In this document: in pieces, positions 1-8,135 of the stretch
Layout: each line of letters begins with the position of its first letter
Position numbering within the stretch: position 1 is the first letter of the stretch
NCBI RefSeq assembly: GCF_000520015.2
Contig: NZ_CP007044.2
Span: 1,364,001-1,428,000, forward strand
DNA: 64,000 bases
Reading direction: 5' to 3'
Origin: Chania multitudinisentens RB-25
GTDB lineage: Bacteria > Pseudomonadota > Gammaproteobacteria > Enterobacterales > Enterobacteriaceae
The notes under the pieces: generated by a model
What the model was told of the DNA's origin: nothing
Seen by the model: only the letters and a program-made list of their open reading frames with translations
The model's database searches: none
Made by a program: the position numbers and the translations under genes

Positions 1-1
1 C

Positions 2-364
2 CTTTATCTATTGTGGCTGGCATGGAAAGTTGCCACAGCGGCTTATGAGAAACTGGAAACCGATGTGGCCCCCCCGAAGCCTATTCGCCTGTATCAAGGA
101 TGGTTGTTGCAGTTCCTTAACCCGAAGGCCTGGTTGATGGCATTGGGGGCCGTGGCGAGTTTCAGCCTGGAGGGAGAAAAATACAATTATTCCGTGCTGG
201 CAATCGCGTTTGGCATTTTTGCAGTGAATATAGTTGCCGGGGTGATTTGGCTGGGGTTTGGCACGGTGATTGGCCGCCTGCTGCGTAGCAAGAAAGCCTG
301 GGTTATTTTTAACGTTTCTATGGGGTTGTTAACGGCGGCTTGCGTATTGCTGATTTGGCATTGA
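2..364 (+). CDS. LysE/RhtB-family exporter, 3' part only
   Basis: The reading frame is open from the first complete codon of the window, so the gene starts upstream and only the last 120 residues are visible. This part has the hydrophobic, loop-NPKAW-loop pattern of the LysE/RhtB amino-acid exporter family: the loop motif QFLNPKAWLMALG sits at about residues 36-48 of the visible part, followed by two or three strongly hydrophobic segments to the C-terminus. Family members are about 200-residue inner-membrane proteins that export amino acids or related metabolites. The substrate cannot be read from the sequence. A PhzF-family gene starts 10 bp after its stop, which suggests co-transcription. 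Confidence 0.8.
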   Translation, partial: LYLLWLAWKVATAAYEKLETDVAPPKPIRLYQGWLLQFLNPKAWLMALGAVASFSLEGEKYNYSVLAIAFGIFAVNIVAGVIWLGFGTVIGRLLRSKKAWVIFNVSMGLLTAACVLLIWH

Positions 365-374
365 GGAAGAAGGG

Positions 375-1157
375 ATGAGTGAAAATTATTTCCATGCTGA
401 TGCTTTTATCGGTGAAGGACTGCGTGGTAACCCGGCAGGCGTTTACCTGCTGAAGAAACCGCTGGAAACCGCAGAAATGCAGGCCATTGCCAATGAACTG
501 TGCCTGCCGGAAACCGCTTTTGTCTGGGATGATGGCGATATGCATGGAATTCGCTGGTTCACGCCCTCGCGGGAGGTGGATCTCTGCGGGCATGGCACGT
601 TGGCAACGGCGCATGTGCTATTAAGCGTGGTGAATCCGGCATTGCATGATATTCGTTTCCGCTTTGCAGGCGGTGAACTGTATGTTGCAAGAAGCGCTGA
701 GGATCGCGAGCGTTTGATCCTGGATTTCCCATCCCGTCCGCCGCAGAAAGTGGCCGAACCGGCAGCGCTGGCAGCATTGCTTGGCACTCAGCCGCTGGAG
801 GTGTGGCAGGCTACTGCGATGTTGGTGGTGTTGGAGAGTGAGGCGCAGGTACGGGCGTTGCAGCCGGATATTCCGGCATTGATCGATCAGCTTGGTTGCA
901 GTGTGATAGTGACTGCACCAGGTGATAACGTGGATTTCGTTTCACGCTATTTTTCGCTGGATTGCAGTGAAGATCCGGTTACCGGTTCTGCGCATTGCAC
1001 ATTGATGCCTTACTGGGTAGGCCGTTTGGGCCGCCAGGTGCTGCATGCCAAACAGGTTTCATCGCGTGGTGGTGAGCTGTTTTGCGAGTTGAAAGGGGAA
1101 CGCACGTTGCTGGGAGGCTATGCACGAATCTTCCTGCGGGGTGAAATCAACCTCTGA
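375..1157 (+). CDS. PhzF-family isomerase/epimerase-like protein
   Basis: A 260-residue protein of the PhzF (phenazine biosynthesis-like) fold, a two-domain diaminopimelate-epimerase-type structure. Family landmarks are visible: GNPAGVYLL near residues 18-26, the LPETAFV segment whose Glu (about residue 46) is the usual catalytic acid, DLCGHGTLATAH near residue 70, and DPVTGSAHC near residue 199. Most chromosomal PhzF paralogues, such as E. coli YddE, have no established substrate, and no other phenazine genes are present, so a phenazine role should not be assumed. The ATG is preceded by AGGAAGAAGGG and lies 10 bp after the LysE-family gene. Confidence 0.85.
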   Translation: MSENYFHADAFIGEGLRGNPAGVYLLKKPLETAEMQAIANELCLPETAFVWDDGDMHGIRWFTPSREVDLCGHGTLATAHVLLSVVNPALHDIRFRFAGGELYVARSAEDRERLILDFPSRPPQKVAEPAALAALLGTQPLEVWQATAMLVVLESEAQVRALQPDIPALIDQLGCSVIVTAPGDNVDFVSRYFSLDCSEDPVTGSAHCTLMPYWVGRLGRQVLHAKQVSSRGGELFCELKGERTLLGGYARIFLRGEINL

Positions 1158-1235
1158 TGGTGCGATAACCCGCAGCCGTTTGCCTGAATGTATATTCTTA
1201 CCAGTAATAAGGCGATACCGTTTGTTTCCGTTGCC

Positions 1236-1271
1236 AAAAAAACAACCCTGGTGGAGAGAGCCAGGGCTGTT
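1236..1271 (-). terminator. Rho-independent terminator of the ankyrin gene
   Basis: An 11-bp stem with one mismatch (AACAACCCTGG 1241-1251 and CCAGGGCTGTT 1261-1271) with a 9-nt loop. Read on the minus strand, the stem is followed at once by a seven-T run. It therefore best terminates leftward transcription from the ankyrin gene, 130 bp beyond its stop. It may also stop rightward transcription from the phzF-like gene. Confidence 0.65.
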
Positions 1272-1314
1272 ATCGTTTACTATATTTGAGTTTTTCATTA
1301 TATGTTTTTCTTGT

Positions 1315-1346
1315 ACGACCGTTAACCTTTAAAAATTAACGGTCGT
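1315..1346. repeat. Perfect 11-bp inverted repeat
   Basis: ACGACCGTTAA (1315-1325) and its exact complement TTAACGGTCGT (1336-1346) are separated by 10 nt. No T-run follows on either strand, so this is not a standard intrinsic terminator. It lies between the ankyrin gene's stop and the terminator at 1236-1271, so it would be in the 3' UTR of that transcript. Function unknown. Confidence 0.7.
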
Positions 1347-1400
1347 CATGCTATGACTACCAATAAAAGGGTATCAGAGCCAGATTAACTCATGAATAAA

Positions 1401-2126
1401 TTAATCGCAGCTTGATTTTCCTGTTTTATGGTTGATTGCGCCTTTTTCTATCAGCAGGTTTGCAACATCGGTAAAGCCATTTTCACAGGCTCCGCTGAGT
1501 GGGCTGGCATTAATTTTAGGCTCTTCGTTTACGGCGACGACGTTTAAGTCAGGGTTAAATTGCAGAATATATTTGACGACGTCGAGCCTGCCATCCACCG
1601 CCGCAACCATAAATAATGTTTCACCGTCTTGTTCTTTGGCATTCCAGTCAACTTCGTTCTTTAAGCGTTCATGCAGATATTTAACCACTTCCGCATTTTT
1701 ACCCATCACGGCAGATTTGACCGTATTATAAACATCGGCTTTATCTGTAGCACGAATGTCAGCCCCCTGCTCAGTCAGGTATTTAACGATATCGAAGTAG
1801 CCGATAAATGCAGCCCAGCCTAACGCGGTTTGGCCTAAGGAGGCTTCGTCTTTTGCTTCAAGGTTTTGCCCTGCTTCTACCATCTTTTTAATGGTGGCTA
1901 AATTGCCTTGCTTGACCGCATCGAACCAGGCAGCATCTGGGCCGACGGAGGGTTTCTCATAGAAAATACGATGTGACAACAATTTGGCGTTTGCAATCTG
2001 TTGCATTTCTTCATAGCTAAACCTGAATTTTGATAAATCTACATTCCCTTTGCTTTCTTGAGCGTATAAATTAAAAGAGCTTGAGACGATAATGCTGGCG
2101 AGCAAGGCTATTTTTGTTAAGTTCAT
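1401..2126 (-). CDS. Secreted ankyrin-repeat protein
   Basis: A 241-residue protein that starts with a typical Sec signal peptide (Lys at residue 5, a hydrophobic stretch at about 6-20, likely cleavage after YAQ near residue 23), so it is probably periplasmic. The mature part holds about four ankyrin-type repeats: AVKQGNLATIKKMVEAGQNL near 70-89, TALGWAAFIGYFDIVKYL near 99-116, a divergent copy near 130-155, ETLFMVAAVDGRLDVVKYI near 169-187 and a last copy near 208-235. Ankyrin repeats bind other proteins; the partner here is unknown. The gene is visibly more AT-rich than its neighbours. It lies 408 bp downstream of yheS, where E. coli has yheT, so it looks like a lineage-specific insertion. 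Confidence 0.8.
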   Translation of the reverse strand: MNLTKIALLASIIVSSSFNLYAQESKGNVDLSKFRFSYEEMQQIANAKLLSHRIFYEKPSVGPDAAWFDAVKQGNLATIKKMVEAGQNLEAKDEASLGQTALGWAAFIGYFDIVKYLTEQGADIRATDKADVYNTVKSAVMGKNAEVVKYLHERLKNEVDWNAKEQDGETLFMVAAVDGRLDVVKYILQFNPDLNVVAVNEEPKINASPLSGACENGFTDVANLLIEKGAINHKTGKSSCD

Positions 2127-2175
2127 CGTGTTATTTCCCTAAAGGTAGATGGGGTTGAGTGTATTTTTTCAGACG

Positions 2176-2204
2176 ATTAAGAGTCTATATTTTTTTGATG
2201 TAAA
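2176..2204 (-). promoter_or_regulatory. Candidate sigma-70 promoter of the ankyrin gene
   Basis: On the minus strand, TTTACA (2199-2204) and CTTAAT (2176-2181) are separated by 17 bp and end about 50 bp upstream of the ankyrin ATG. The -35 matches the consensus at five of six positions and the -10 at four of six, in an AT-rich tract. Pattern match only. Confidence 0.4.
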
Positions 2205-2469
2205 CAGGTTTGATGGTTCTACCCGATTCATTGATTCGGGTGATTAAACCTATCAGACATGGGTTTAAATGTTCGTAGTGCTAAGGGATAAATACCGGGT
2301 AAATCATCATCTATCAGAATGAACCGGCGATGGTAAACAATCTTGCAGGGGAATACCAAGAATAAGATTGAGCATGATATTCAAAAAAATTGAGTATCAA
2401 AAAGCATAAAATACGTTATTTAAAGGTGTTTGATCTCTATTTTACCGGTGAAATATTCCAAGTAATGAA

Positions 2470-2495
2470 TAGTACCTTGCCTGATTAAGGTACTA
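2470..2495 (-). terminator. Hairpin after yheS, possible terminator
   Basis: TAGTACCTT (2470-2478) and AAGGTACTA (2487-2495) form a perfect 9-bp stem with an 8-nt loop, 39 bp beyond the yheS stop in its direction of transcription. The minus-strand sequence after the stem has only a short T-rich stretch, so intrinsic termination is plausible but not strong. Confidence 0.45.
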
Positions 2496-2534
2496 TTCCC
2501 GAATATTGTGACGTTTAGCGTGCTAAATTGCGGG

Positions 2535-4454
2535 CTAATTTCCTGACTCAAATAGCTGAGCCAGGTTTTCGAGTTGTTCCTGTGCTTCGAGCCAGGCTAT
2601 TTCCGTTTCTTCCAACGTATTTTTTACCTGGCTTTGTTTTTGCAGGCATTCGGTCAGATCCGCTTTGCGGCTAATGTCATACAGCGCTGAATCTGCCAAC
2701 TGCTCTTCCACGCTCGCCAACTCAGCTCCCAGTTTTTCCATCTGCTGTTCCAGCGTAACGAGCTGTTTGCGCAGCGGCTGGGTTTGTGTGCGGAACTCGG
2801 CTTCGCGCCGTTTTTGATCTTTACGTGCTTGCGCACTGTTGCCGCTATCCTGCTTGGGAGCGGCATCCTGCTGTGCTTGTTGCTTTTGCAGATCGCTCAA
2901 CCACTGCTGATAATCGTCCAAATCCCCGGCAAACGGCTCGACTTGGCCGTCATGCACCAGATACAAATCATCCGTGGTGGAACGCAGCAGGTGACGATCA
3001 TGCGAAACGACCACCAGTGCACCTTCGAAATCGATCAGCGCTTCGGTCAGCGCTTGACGCATATCCAGATCCAGATGGTTGGTCGGTTCATCAAGTAGCA
3101 ACAGGTTAGGGCGCTGCCAGACGATCAACGCCAGTACCAGCCGTGCTTTTTCGCCCCCAGAAAAACGTTCGGTGATTTCGGTGACTTTGTCGCCCTGAAA
3201 ACCGAAACCGCCGAGGTAATCACGCAACTGCTGTTCCAGCACGCGGGGTGCAATACGGCTCAGGTGTTGCAGTGGCGATTCGTCGGCGCGCAAGAACTCC
3301 AATTGATGCTGGGCGAAGTAACCCAGCTTGATGCCTTTCGCTAGGCCAATCTCACCGCTTAATGGTTCCAACGTGCCTGCCAGCAGCTTGATCAAGGTCG
3401 ATTTACCGGCCCCGTTGCGCCCTAACAGGCCGATGCGTGAACCAGGCACCAGGTTGAGTTTAATTGATTGCAGGACCACTTTATCGGCATAGCCGGCGCT
3501 GACCTTTTCCAGCCGTAACAGTGGATTCGGTAGATTTTCTGGTTCACGGAAGCTGAAACTGAACGGGTTATCAACGTGTGCCGGGGCAATCAGCTCCATG
3601 CGTTCCAGCATTTTGATGCGGCTTTGCGCCTGTTTAGCCTTGGAGGCTTTGGCGCGAAAGCGATCGATATAGCTTTGCAGATGCGCCACTTTTTCCTGTT
3701 GGCTTTGGTAGAGCGACTGTTGTTGGGCCAGTTTAGTGACGCGCTGGCGTTCAAACGAGGAATAGTTGCCGGTGTATTCGTTGATCGTCTGATTCTCGAT
3801 ATGCAGGATTTTATCAACGATCGGATCGAGGAAGTCGCGATCGTGCGAGATCAGTACCAACGTCCCAGGATAGCCTTTCAACCAGCGTTCCAGCCAGATC
3901 ACCGCGTCTAAATCCAGATGGTTGGTTGGTTCATCAAGTAACAGCAAATCGGAGCGGCAAACCAGTGCCTGTGCCAGGTTAAGGCGCATCCGCCAGCCGC
4001 CGGAAAAAGCGCGGACCGGGGTTTGCAATTGTTCGTTGGAAAACCCCAATCCGTGCAGCAGGCTGGCCGCGCGGGAACGGATAGTCCAGGCGTCAATGGC
4101 ATCCAGCTTACCGTGCAGCGTGGCGATGGCATGGCCATCATTTTTCTCGTTTGCGAGTTGCAATTCGGATTCGAACTGGCGAAATTCTCGATCACCATCG
4201 ATAACATATTCAATAGCAGGTATATCCAGCGCGGGTGTTTCCTGGTTCACCCAAGCCAGTGCCCAGTTACCAGGGAATGTGTAGCTACCGCTGTCTGCGG
4301 CAATTTCGCCTTTCAGCAGTGCCAGCAGCGTGGACTTACCACAGCCGTTTTTACCTACCAGGCCGACTTTCTGACCGGGATTAACCGTCGCCGTGGCGTT
4401 GTCCAGTAGAACGCGGGTGCCGCGGCGGATTTGTAGCGAGGAGAAAACAATCAT
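2535..4454 (-). CDS. yheS: ABC-F ATPase YheS
   Basis: A 639-residue soluble ABC-F protein with two ATPase cassettes and no membrane segment; ABC-F proteins act on the ribosome rather than in transport. The first cassette has Walker A GKNGCGKS at 34-41, signature SGGWR at 151-155 and LLLLDEPTNHLD from about 170. The second has Walker A GRNGAGKS at about 345-352, signature SGGEK at 432-436 and a second LLLLDEPTNHLD from about 451. Between them is the charged helical linker (about 230-300) characteristic of ABC-F factors, and the last 110 residues are predicted coiled coil. Length matches E. coli YheS. It is divergent from kefG, as in E. coli. In that genus YheS has been linked to relief of nascent-chain stalling; the role here is inferred by homology. 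Confidence 0.93.
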   Translation of the reverse strand: MIVFSSLQIRRGTRVLLDNATATVNPGQKVGLVGKNGCGKSTLLALLKGEIAADSGSYTFPGNWALAWVNQETPALDIPAIEYVIDGDREFRQFESELQLANEKNDGHAIATLHGKLDAIDAWTIRSRAASLLHGLGFSNEQLQTPVRAFSGGWRMRLNLAQALVCRSDLLLLDEPTNHLDLDAVIWLERWLKGYPGTLVLISHDRDFLDPIVDKILHIENQTINEYTGNYSSFERQRVTKLAQQQSLYQSQQEKVAHLQSYIDRFRAKASKAKQAQSRIKMLERMELIAPAHVDNPFSFSFREPENLPNPLLRLEKVSAGYADKVVLQSIKLNLVPGSRIGLLGRNGAGKSTLIKLLAGTLEPLSGEIGLAKGIKLGYFAQHQLEFLRADESPLQHLSRIAPRVLEQQLRDYLGGFGFQGDKVTEITERFSGGEKARLVLALIVWQRPNLLLLDEPTNHLDLDMRQALTEALIDFEGALVVVSHDRHLLRSTTDDLYLVHDGQVEPFAGDLDDYQQWLSDLQKQQAQQDAAPKQDSGNSAQARKDQKRREAEFRTQTQPLRKQLVTLEQQMEKLGAELASVEEQLADSALYDISRKADLTECLQKQSQVKNTLEETEIAWLEAQEQLENLAQLFESGN

Positions 4455-4646
4455 AAAGCGCCGTATGTTCAGAGTATGTTAAATTGAGAGAATTGTAAGT
4501 CAACAGGGCGCATATACCCTATGGATTTCCAGTGGCAGCCAGGCGACAAGTGGATTAACCGATAGCGGTTAACGTGCACAGGTGACAACGCTGCAACTTG
4601 AAAGACGAGGGATTAAGTTGCCCTATTATTAGCCTTTGCGAGCATG

Positions 4647-4664
4647 GTAACGGAAATCCGTTAC
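4647..4664. promoter_or_regulatory. Operator-like dyad upstream of kefG
   Basis: GTAACGGA and TCCGTTAC form a perfect 8-bp dyad with a 2-nt centre, ending 22 bp before the kefG ATG in the yheS/kefG divergent region. The compact 18-bp symmetry is typical of a dimeric regulator site. I do not recognise the regulator, and a small 5'-UTR hairpin is equally possible. Confidence 0.4.
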
Positions 4665-4686
4665 TCTGACGACGCTTTGGAGGGGA

Positions 4687-5244
4687 ATGATGTTGCAGCC
4701 GCCTAAGGTTTTGCTGCTGTATGCCCATCCGGAATCCCAAGACTCGGTAGCAAACCGGGTTTTGTTACGACCGGCACAGCAGTTGGAACATGTCACCGTG
4801 CACGATCTCTACGCGCACTATCCTGATTTTTTTATTGATATCCACCATGAACAACAACTGTTGCGTGAACATCAAGTGATTGTTTTTCAATATCCTTTAT
4901 ACACATATAGTTGCCCGGCCTTACTGAAAGAGTGGTTGGATCGCGTGTTGTCACGCGGTTTTGCCAGCGGTGTCGGTGGCAATGCGTTGGCAGGAAAATA
5001 TTGGCGTTCGGTGATCACCACAGGCGAGCCCGAAGGGGCTTACCGTTCCGGTGGCTATAACCGTTACCCGATAGAAGATATTCTACGCCCGTTTGAACTG
5101 ACCGCCGCCATGTGTCATATGCACTGGTTAACACCGATTACCATTTACTGGGCACGCCGCCAGAAAGTTGAAGTGCTGAACAGCCACGCCAGCGCTTATG
5201 GTGATTGGCTGCGTAATCCGTTGCCGCATGTTGGGGGACAGTGA
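4687..5244 (+). CDS. kefG: KefG, ancillary flavodoxin-like subunit of KefB
   Basis: A 185-residue NAD(P)H quinone oxidoreductase-like protein needed for full activity of the KefB glutathione-gated K+ efflux system. The flavodoxin-like fold is evident from the N-terminal VLLLYAHPESQDSVAN, the central QYPLYTYSCPALLKEWLDRVL and GKYWRSVITTGEPEGAY. Two adjacent ATG codons (4687 and 4690) follow the ribosome binding site GGAGGGG. The stop TGA overlaps the kefB start as TGATG, indicating translational coupling. Family knowledge: KefF/KefG proteins sit on the cytoplasmic face of their antiporter and respond to electrophile stress. Confidence 0.93.
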   Translation: MMLQPPKVLLLYAHPESQDSVANRVLLRPAQQLEHVTVHDLYAHYPDFFIDIHHEQQLLREHQVIVFQYPLYTYSCPALLKEWLDRVLSRGFASGVGGNALAGKYWRSVITTGEPEGAYRSGGYNRYPIEDILRPFELTAAMCHMHWLTPITIYWARRQKVEVLNSHASAYGDWLRNPLPHVGGQ

Positions 5245-7052
5245 TGGAAGGTTCAGCATTACTGACCGCAATATTGTTATTCCTGTTTGCCGCCGTGGTA
5301 ACGGTTCCGATTGCCCGCCGCCTGGGGATTGGTGCGGTCTTAGGGTATCTGATTGCCGGGATCGCGATCGGGCCATGGGGATTGGGGTTTATTCGAGATG
5401 TGGAGGAGATCCTGCACTTTTCGGAGCTTGGCGTGGTGTTCCTGATGTTTATCATTGGGCTGGAGCTGAATCCGGCTAAATTGTGGGAACTGCGCCGTTC
5501 GATCTTCGGGGTGGGTGCTGGGCAGGTGTTATTCACCGCAGCGATATTGGGAGTGCTGCTTTATTTCAGCCATTTTGCCTGGCAGGCCGCAGTGATTGGG
5601 GGGATTGGTTTGGCGATGTCCTCTACCGCCATGGCCCTGCAATTGATGCGTGAAAAAGGCATGAATCGCAACGAAGGGGGGCAATTGGGCTTCTCGGTGC
5701 TGCTATTCCAAGATATGGCGGTTATTCCCGCGTTAGCTTTGATCCCGATTCTGGCTGGTGGCGGTGGCACCAGCGATGACTGGGCAAAAATCGCCATAAA
5801 AGTGGCGGCGTTTGGCGGTATGTTGGTGGGAGGGCGTTTCCTGTTACGCCCGTTGTTCCGCTATATTGCCGCATCTGGCGTGCGTGAGATCTTTACTGCC
5901 GCAGCGTTGCTGGTGGTGCTAGGCGCTGCGTTGTTCATGGATTTGTTGGGCCTTTCCATGGCGTTAGGCACCTTTATCGCCGGAGTGTTGTTGGCAGAAA
6001 GTGAATATCGCCACGAACTGGAAATTGCCATCGAACCATTCAAGGGCTTGCTGCTTGGGTTGTTCTTTATTTCGGTTGGCATGGCGTTGAATATCGGGGT
6101 GTTTTATACCCATCTGGCAGAAGTGCTGTTGGGCGTCATGGTGTTGGTCGCCGTCAAATCCAGCGTGTTGTATACGTTGGCGCGTATTTTTGGTTTGCGG
6201 AGTTCGGTACGTTTGCAATTTGCCGGAGTGTTAAGCCAAGGTGGTGAATTTGCCTTTGTGCTGTTTTCAGCCGCTTCGACCCTGCATGTGCTGGATGATG
6301 AGCAACTGGCTTTGTTACTGGTCGTAGTCACATTATCAATGATGACCACGCCATTATTAATGCAGGCGATCGATCGCGTTCTGGTTCACCGATACAACGC
6401 TAAAGATGAACATGAAGAAGCGCCCTATGTGGAAGATGACGATCCGCAGGTGATTATTGTCGGCTTCGGGCGTTTTGGGCAGGTTATCGGGCGCTTGTTA
6501 ATGGCCAACAAAATGCGTATTACCGTTCTGGAGCGTGATGTTAGCGCGGTCGGTGTTCTGCGTCGTTACGGCTATAAGGTCTATTATGGCGATGCGACCG
6601 AACTGGAACTGCTGCGTGCTGCCGGGGCCGAGAAAGCCAAATCCATTGTGGTGACCTGCAATGAGCCGGAAGATACGATGGCAATCGTGCATCTGTGCCA
6701 GCAGCATTTCCCTAATCTCACTATTCTGGCGCGAGCTCGTGGCCGTGTAGAGGCTCATGAGTTGTTGCAGGCCGGCGTGAAACAGTTCAGCCGTGAAACC
6801 TTCTCCAGCGCTTTGGAGTTGGGGCGTAAGGCATTGATGGAGCTGGGTATGCACCCACATCAGGCGTATCGAGCACAGCAGCACTTCCGCCGGTTGGACA
6901 TGCGGATGCTGCGTGAGCTGATGCCACCGCACCAGGGAGATGTCACGCAGATTTCACGTGTGAAAGAAGCTCGGCGTGAGTTGGAGGAGCTTTTCCATCG
7001 TGAGATGCAGAAAGAAAGACGGCAATTCGACGGCTGGGATGAATACGAATAA
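5244..7052 (+). CDS. kefB: KefB glutathione-regulated K+ efflux protein
   Basis: A 602-residue inner-membrane K+/H+ antiporter of the CPA2 family, opened by glutathione adducts and held shut by glutathione; it acidifies the cytoplasm during electrophile attack. About 12 hydrophobic segments occupy residues 1-380, followed by a RCK/KTN nucleotide-binding domain beginning VIIVGFGRFGQVIGRLL near residue 405. The inhibitory-loop sequence ESEYRHELE (about residue 252), characteristic of Kef proteins, is intact. The ATG at 5244 was chosen because the protein then begins MEGS as in E. coli and overlaps the kefG stop; a GTG lies one codon upstream. It is followed closely by yheV. Confidence 0.96.
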   Translation: MEGSALLTAILLFLFAAVVTVPIARRLGIGAVLGYLIAGIAIGPWGLGFIRDVEEILHFSELGVVFLMFIIGLELNPAKLWELRRSIFGVGAGQVLFTAAILGVLLYFSHFAWQAAVIGGIGLAMSSTAMALQLMREKGMNRNEGGQLGFSVLLFQDMAVIPALALIPILAGGGGTSDDWAKIAIKVAAFGGMLVGGRFLLRPLFRYIAASGVREIFTAAALLVVLGAALFMDLLGLSMALGTFIAGVLLAESEYRHELEIAIEPFKGLLLGLFFISVGMALNIGVFYTHLAEVLLGVMVLVAVKSSVLYTLARIFGLRSSVRLQFAGVLSQGGEFAFVLFSAASTLHVLDDEQLALLLVVVTLSMMTTPLLMQAIDRVLVHRYNAKDEHEEAPYVEDDDPQVIIVGFGRFGQVIGRLLMANKMRITVLERDVSAVGVLRRYGYKVYYGDATELELLRAAGAEKAKSIVVTCNEPEDTMAIVHLCQQHFPNLTILARARGRVEAHELLQAGVKQFSRETFSSALELGRKALMELGMHPHQAYRAQQHFRRLDMRMLRELMPPHQGDVTQISRVKEARRELEELFHREMQKERRQFDGWDEYE

Positions 7053-7067
7053 TGGGGAGCACAATTA

Positions 7068-7271
7068 ATGTCTGCAACGCGCAAAAGATTCATTGCCGGG
7101 GCCGTTTGCCCAAGTTGTAACGCAATAGATACGCTGGCAATTTGGCGTGAAGATCGGGTCGAGGTGGTGGAATGTGTCCAGTGTAAGCATCATCAGCGCC
7201 AGACTGAAGCGCAAGTGGAAAAGCACATACGCCCGCAGGAGCAGGTGATCGGTATTTTCCATCCAGAATAG
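7068..7271 (+). CDS. yheV: YheV family putative metal-binding protein
   Basis: A 67-residue protein with two Cys pairs, CPSC (about residues 14-17) and CVQC (about residues 37-40), forming a probable zinc-ribbon site. The E. coli orthologue YheV is similar in size and sits in the same place after kefB; its function is not established. The gene begins 15 bp after the kefB stop behind GGGGAG, so it is most likely the last gene of kefG-kefB-yheV. Confidence 0.88.
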   Translation: MSATRKRFIAGAVCPSCNAIDTLAIWREDRVEVVECVQCKHHQRQTEAQVEKHIRPQEQVIGIFHPE

Positions 7272-7348
7272 TGTGATCTGTTGTGATTTTTTACGCTGGA
7301 GGGTACAGCGGTGCAGATTTCCGCTACAATCTTCACCGATTTAATTTC

Positions 7349-7432
7349 TACCCAAAGTACTTGGCGTTGCAGGTAGGCAGTAAGGGCGAATGCTCGCGGC
7401 CAACACCCCTGTTGCTTCTAGTAAGAAGGGTA
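7349..7432. repeat. Small palindromic extragenic element upstream of slyD
   Basis: An 84-bp stretch bounded by TACCC and GGGTA. The terminal 25 bp on each side are imperfect inverted copies (TACT and CAGG blocks are conserved in both arms), and the interior contains GTTGCAGG, CTCGCGGCCAACAC and TTGCTTCTAGTAAG. The layout resembles the YPAL/ERIC-like palindromic intergenic repeats of Yersinia and Serratia, from memory. It would be transcribed as part of the slyD 5' UTR and ends 20 bp before the slyD ATG. Confidence 0.5.
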
Positions 7433-7452
7433 TCCAATTGGTAGGAGATATC

Positions 7453-8034
7453 ATGAAAGTAGCAAAAGACTTGGTGGTCAGCCTGGCTTACCAAGTACGG
7501 ACAGAAGACGGTGTTTTGGTTGATGAGTCTCCGGTGAGTGCACCGTTGGACTATCTGCACGGGCATGGTTCTTTGATTACAGGTCTGGAAAAAGCACTCG
7601 AAGATCACAATGTAGGCGATCGTTTTGACGTCCATGTTGGCGCTAACGAAGCTTACGGCGATTATGATGAAAACCTGGTACAGCGCGTACCAAAAGATGT
7701 CTTTATGGGCGTTGACGAACTGCAAGTCGGCATGCGCTTCCTGGCTGATACCGATCAGGGCCCAGTACCGGTTGAAATCACTGAGGTTGATGGTGACCAC
7801 GTGGTGGTTGATGGTAACCATTCGCTGGCTGGTCAGAACCTGAACTTCCATGTAGAAGTAGTGGCGATCCGCGAGGCCACTGAAGAAGAGCTGGCTCACG
7901 GGCACGTACATGGTGAACATGATCACCATCATGAGCACGGCGATGGCTGCTGTGGTGGTCATGGCCACGAGCATGGGCACGACCATGGCAAGAAAGGAGG
8001 GTGTGGTGGTCACGGTGGGTGCGGTTGCCATTGA
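7453..8034 (+). CDS. slyD: SlyD peptidyl-prolyl isomerase and metallochaperone
   Basis: A 193-residue cytoplasmic FKBP-type prolyl isomerase that also supplies nickel during hydrogenase maturation and helps phage-lysis-protein folding in E. coli. Residues 1-69 and 130-150 form the FKBP domain, with the insert-in-flap chaperone domain between them (about 70-130, beginning around GANEAYGDYDE). The tail from about residue 150 is extremely His/Cys/Gly rich, with 15 His and 5 Cys, and is the metal-binding arm. The ATG at 7453 follows TAGGAG and reproduces the E. coli N-terminus MKVAKDLVV; upstream in-frame codons lie inside the repeat element. A strong terminator follows. Confidence 0.96.
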   Translation: MKVAKDLVVSLAYQVRTEDGVLVDESPVSAPLDYLHGHGSLITGLEKALEDHNVGDRFDVHVGANEAYGDYDENLVQRVPKDVFMGVDELQVGMRFLADTDQGPVPVEITEVDGDHVVVDGNHSLAGQNLNFHVEVVAIREATEEELAHGHVHGEHDHHHEHGDGCCGGHGHEHGHDHGKKGGCGGHGGCGCH

Positions 8035-8055
8035 TCCCAGACCCGTTAGGGTAAG

Positions 8056-8079
8056 AAAGGTCGCTTCGGCGGCCTTTTT
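8056..8079 (+). terminator. slyD terminator
   Basis: AAAGGTCGC, loop TTCG, GCGGCCTTT then more T: a 9-bp stem with one G-U pair, a UUCG tetraloop and a U-run, 22 bp after the slyD stop. Confidence 0.9.
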
Positions 8080-8135
8080 ACTGGCATTTTCTGTGTGACA
8101 GAATAAGAGCTTACGCTAATGAGTGGCCAGGTTGG

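Larger units (their letters stand above)
2127..2534. other. Gene-free AT-rich interval between yheS and the ankyrin gene
   Basis: About 400 bp without a credible coding frame on either strand. It holds the candidate ankyrin-gene promoter, a short interrupted dyad (ACCCGA / TCGGGT near 2220-2240) and a 9-bp hairpin close to the end of yheS. Nothing else recognisable is seen. Confidence 0.6.

Noticed and set aside
375..1157. Phenazine biosynthesis cluster
   Set aside because: Only a PhzF-fold gene is present; no phzA, B, C, D, E or G neighbours. PhzF paralogues are common without phenazine production.
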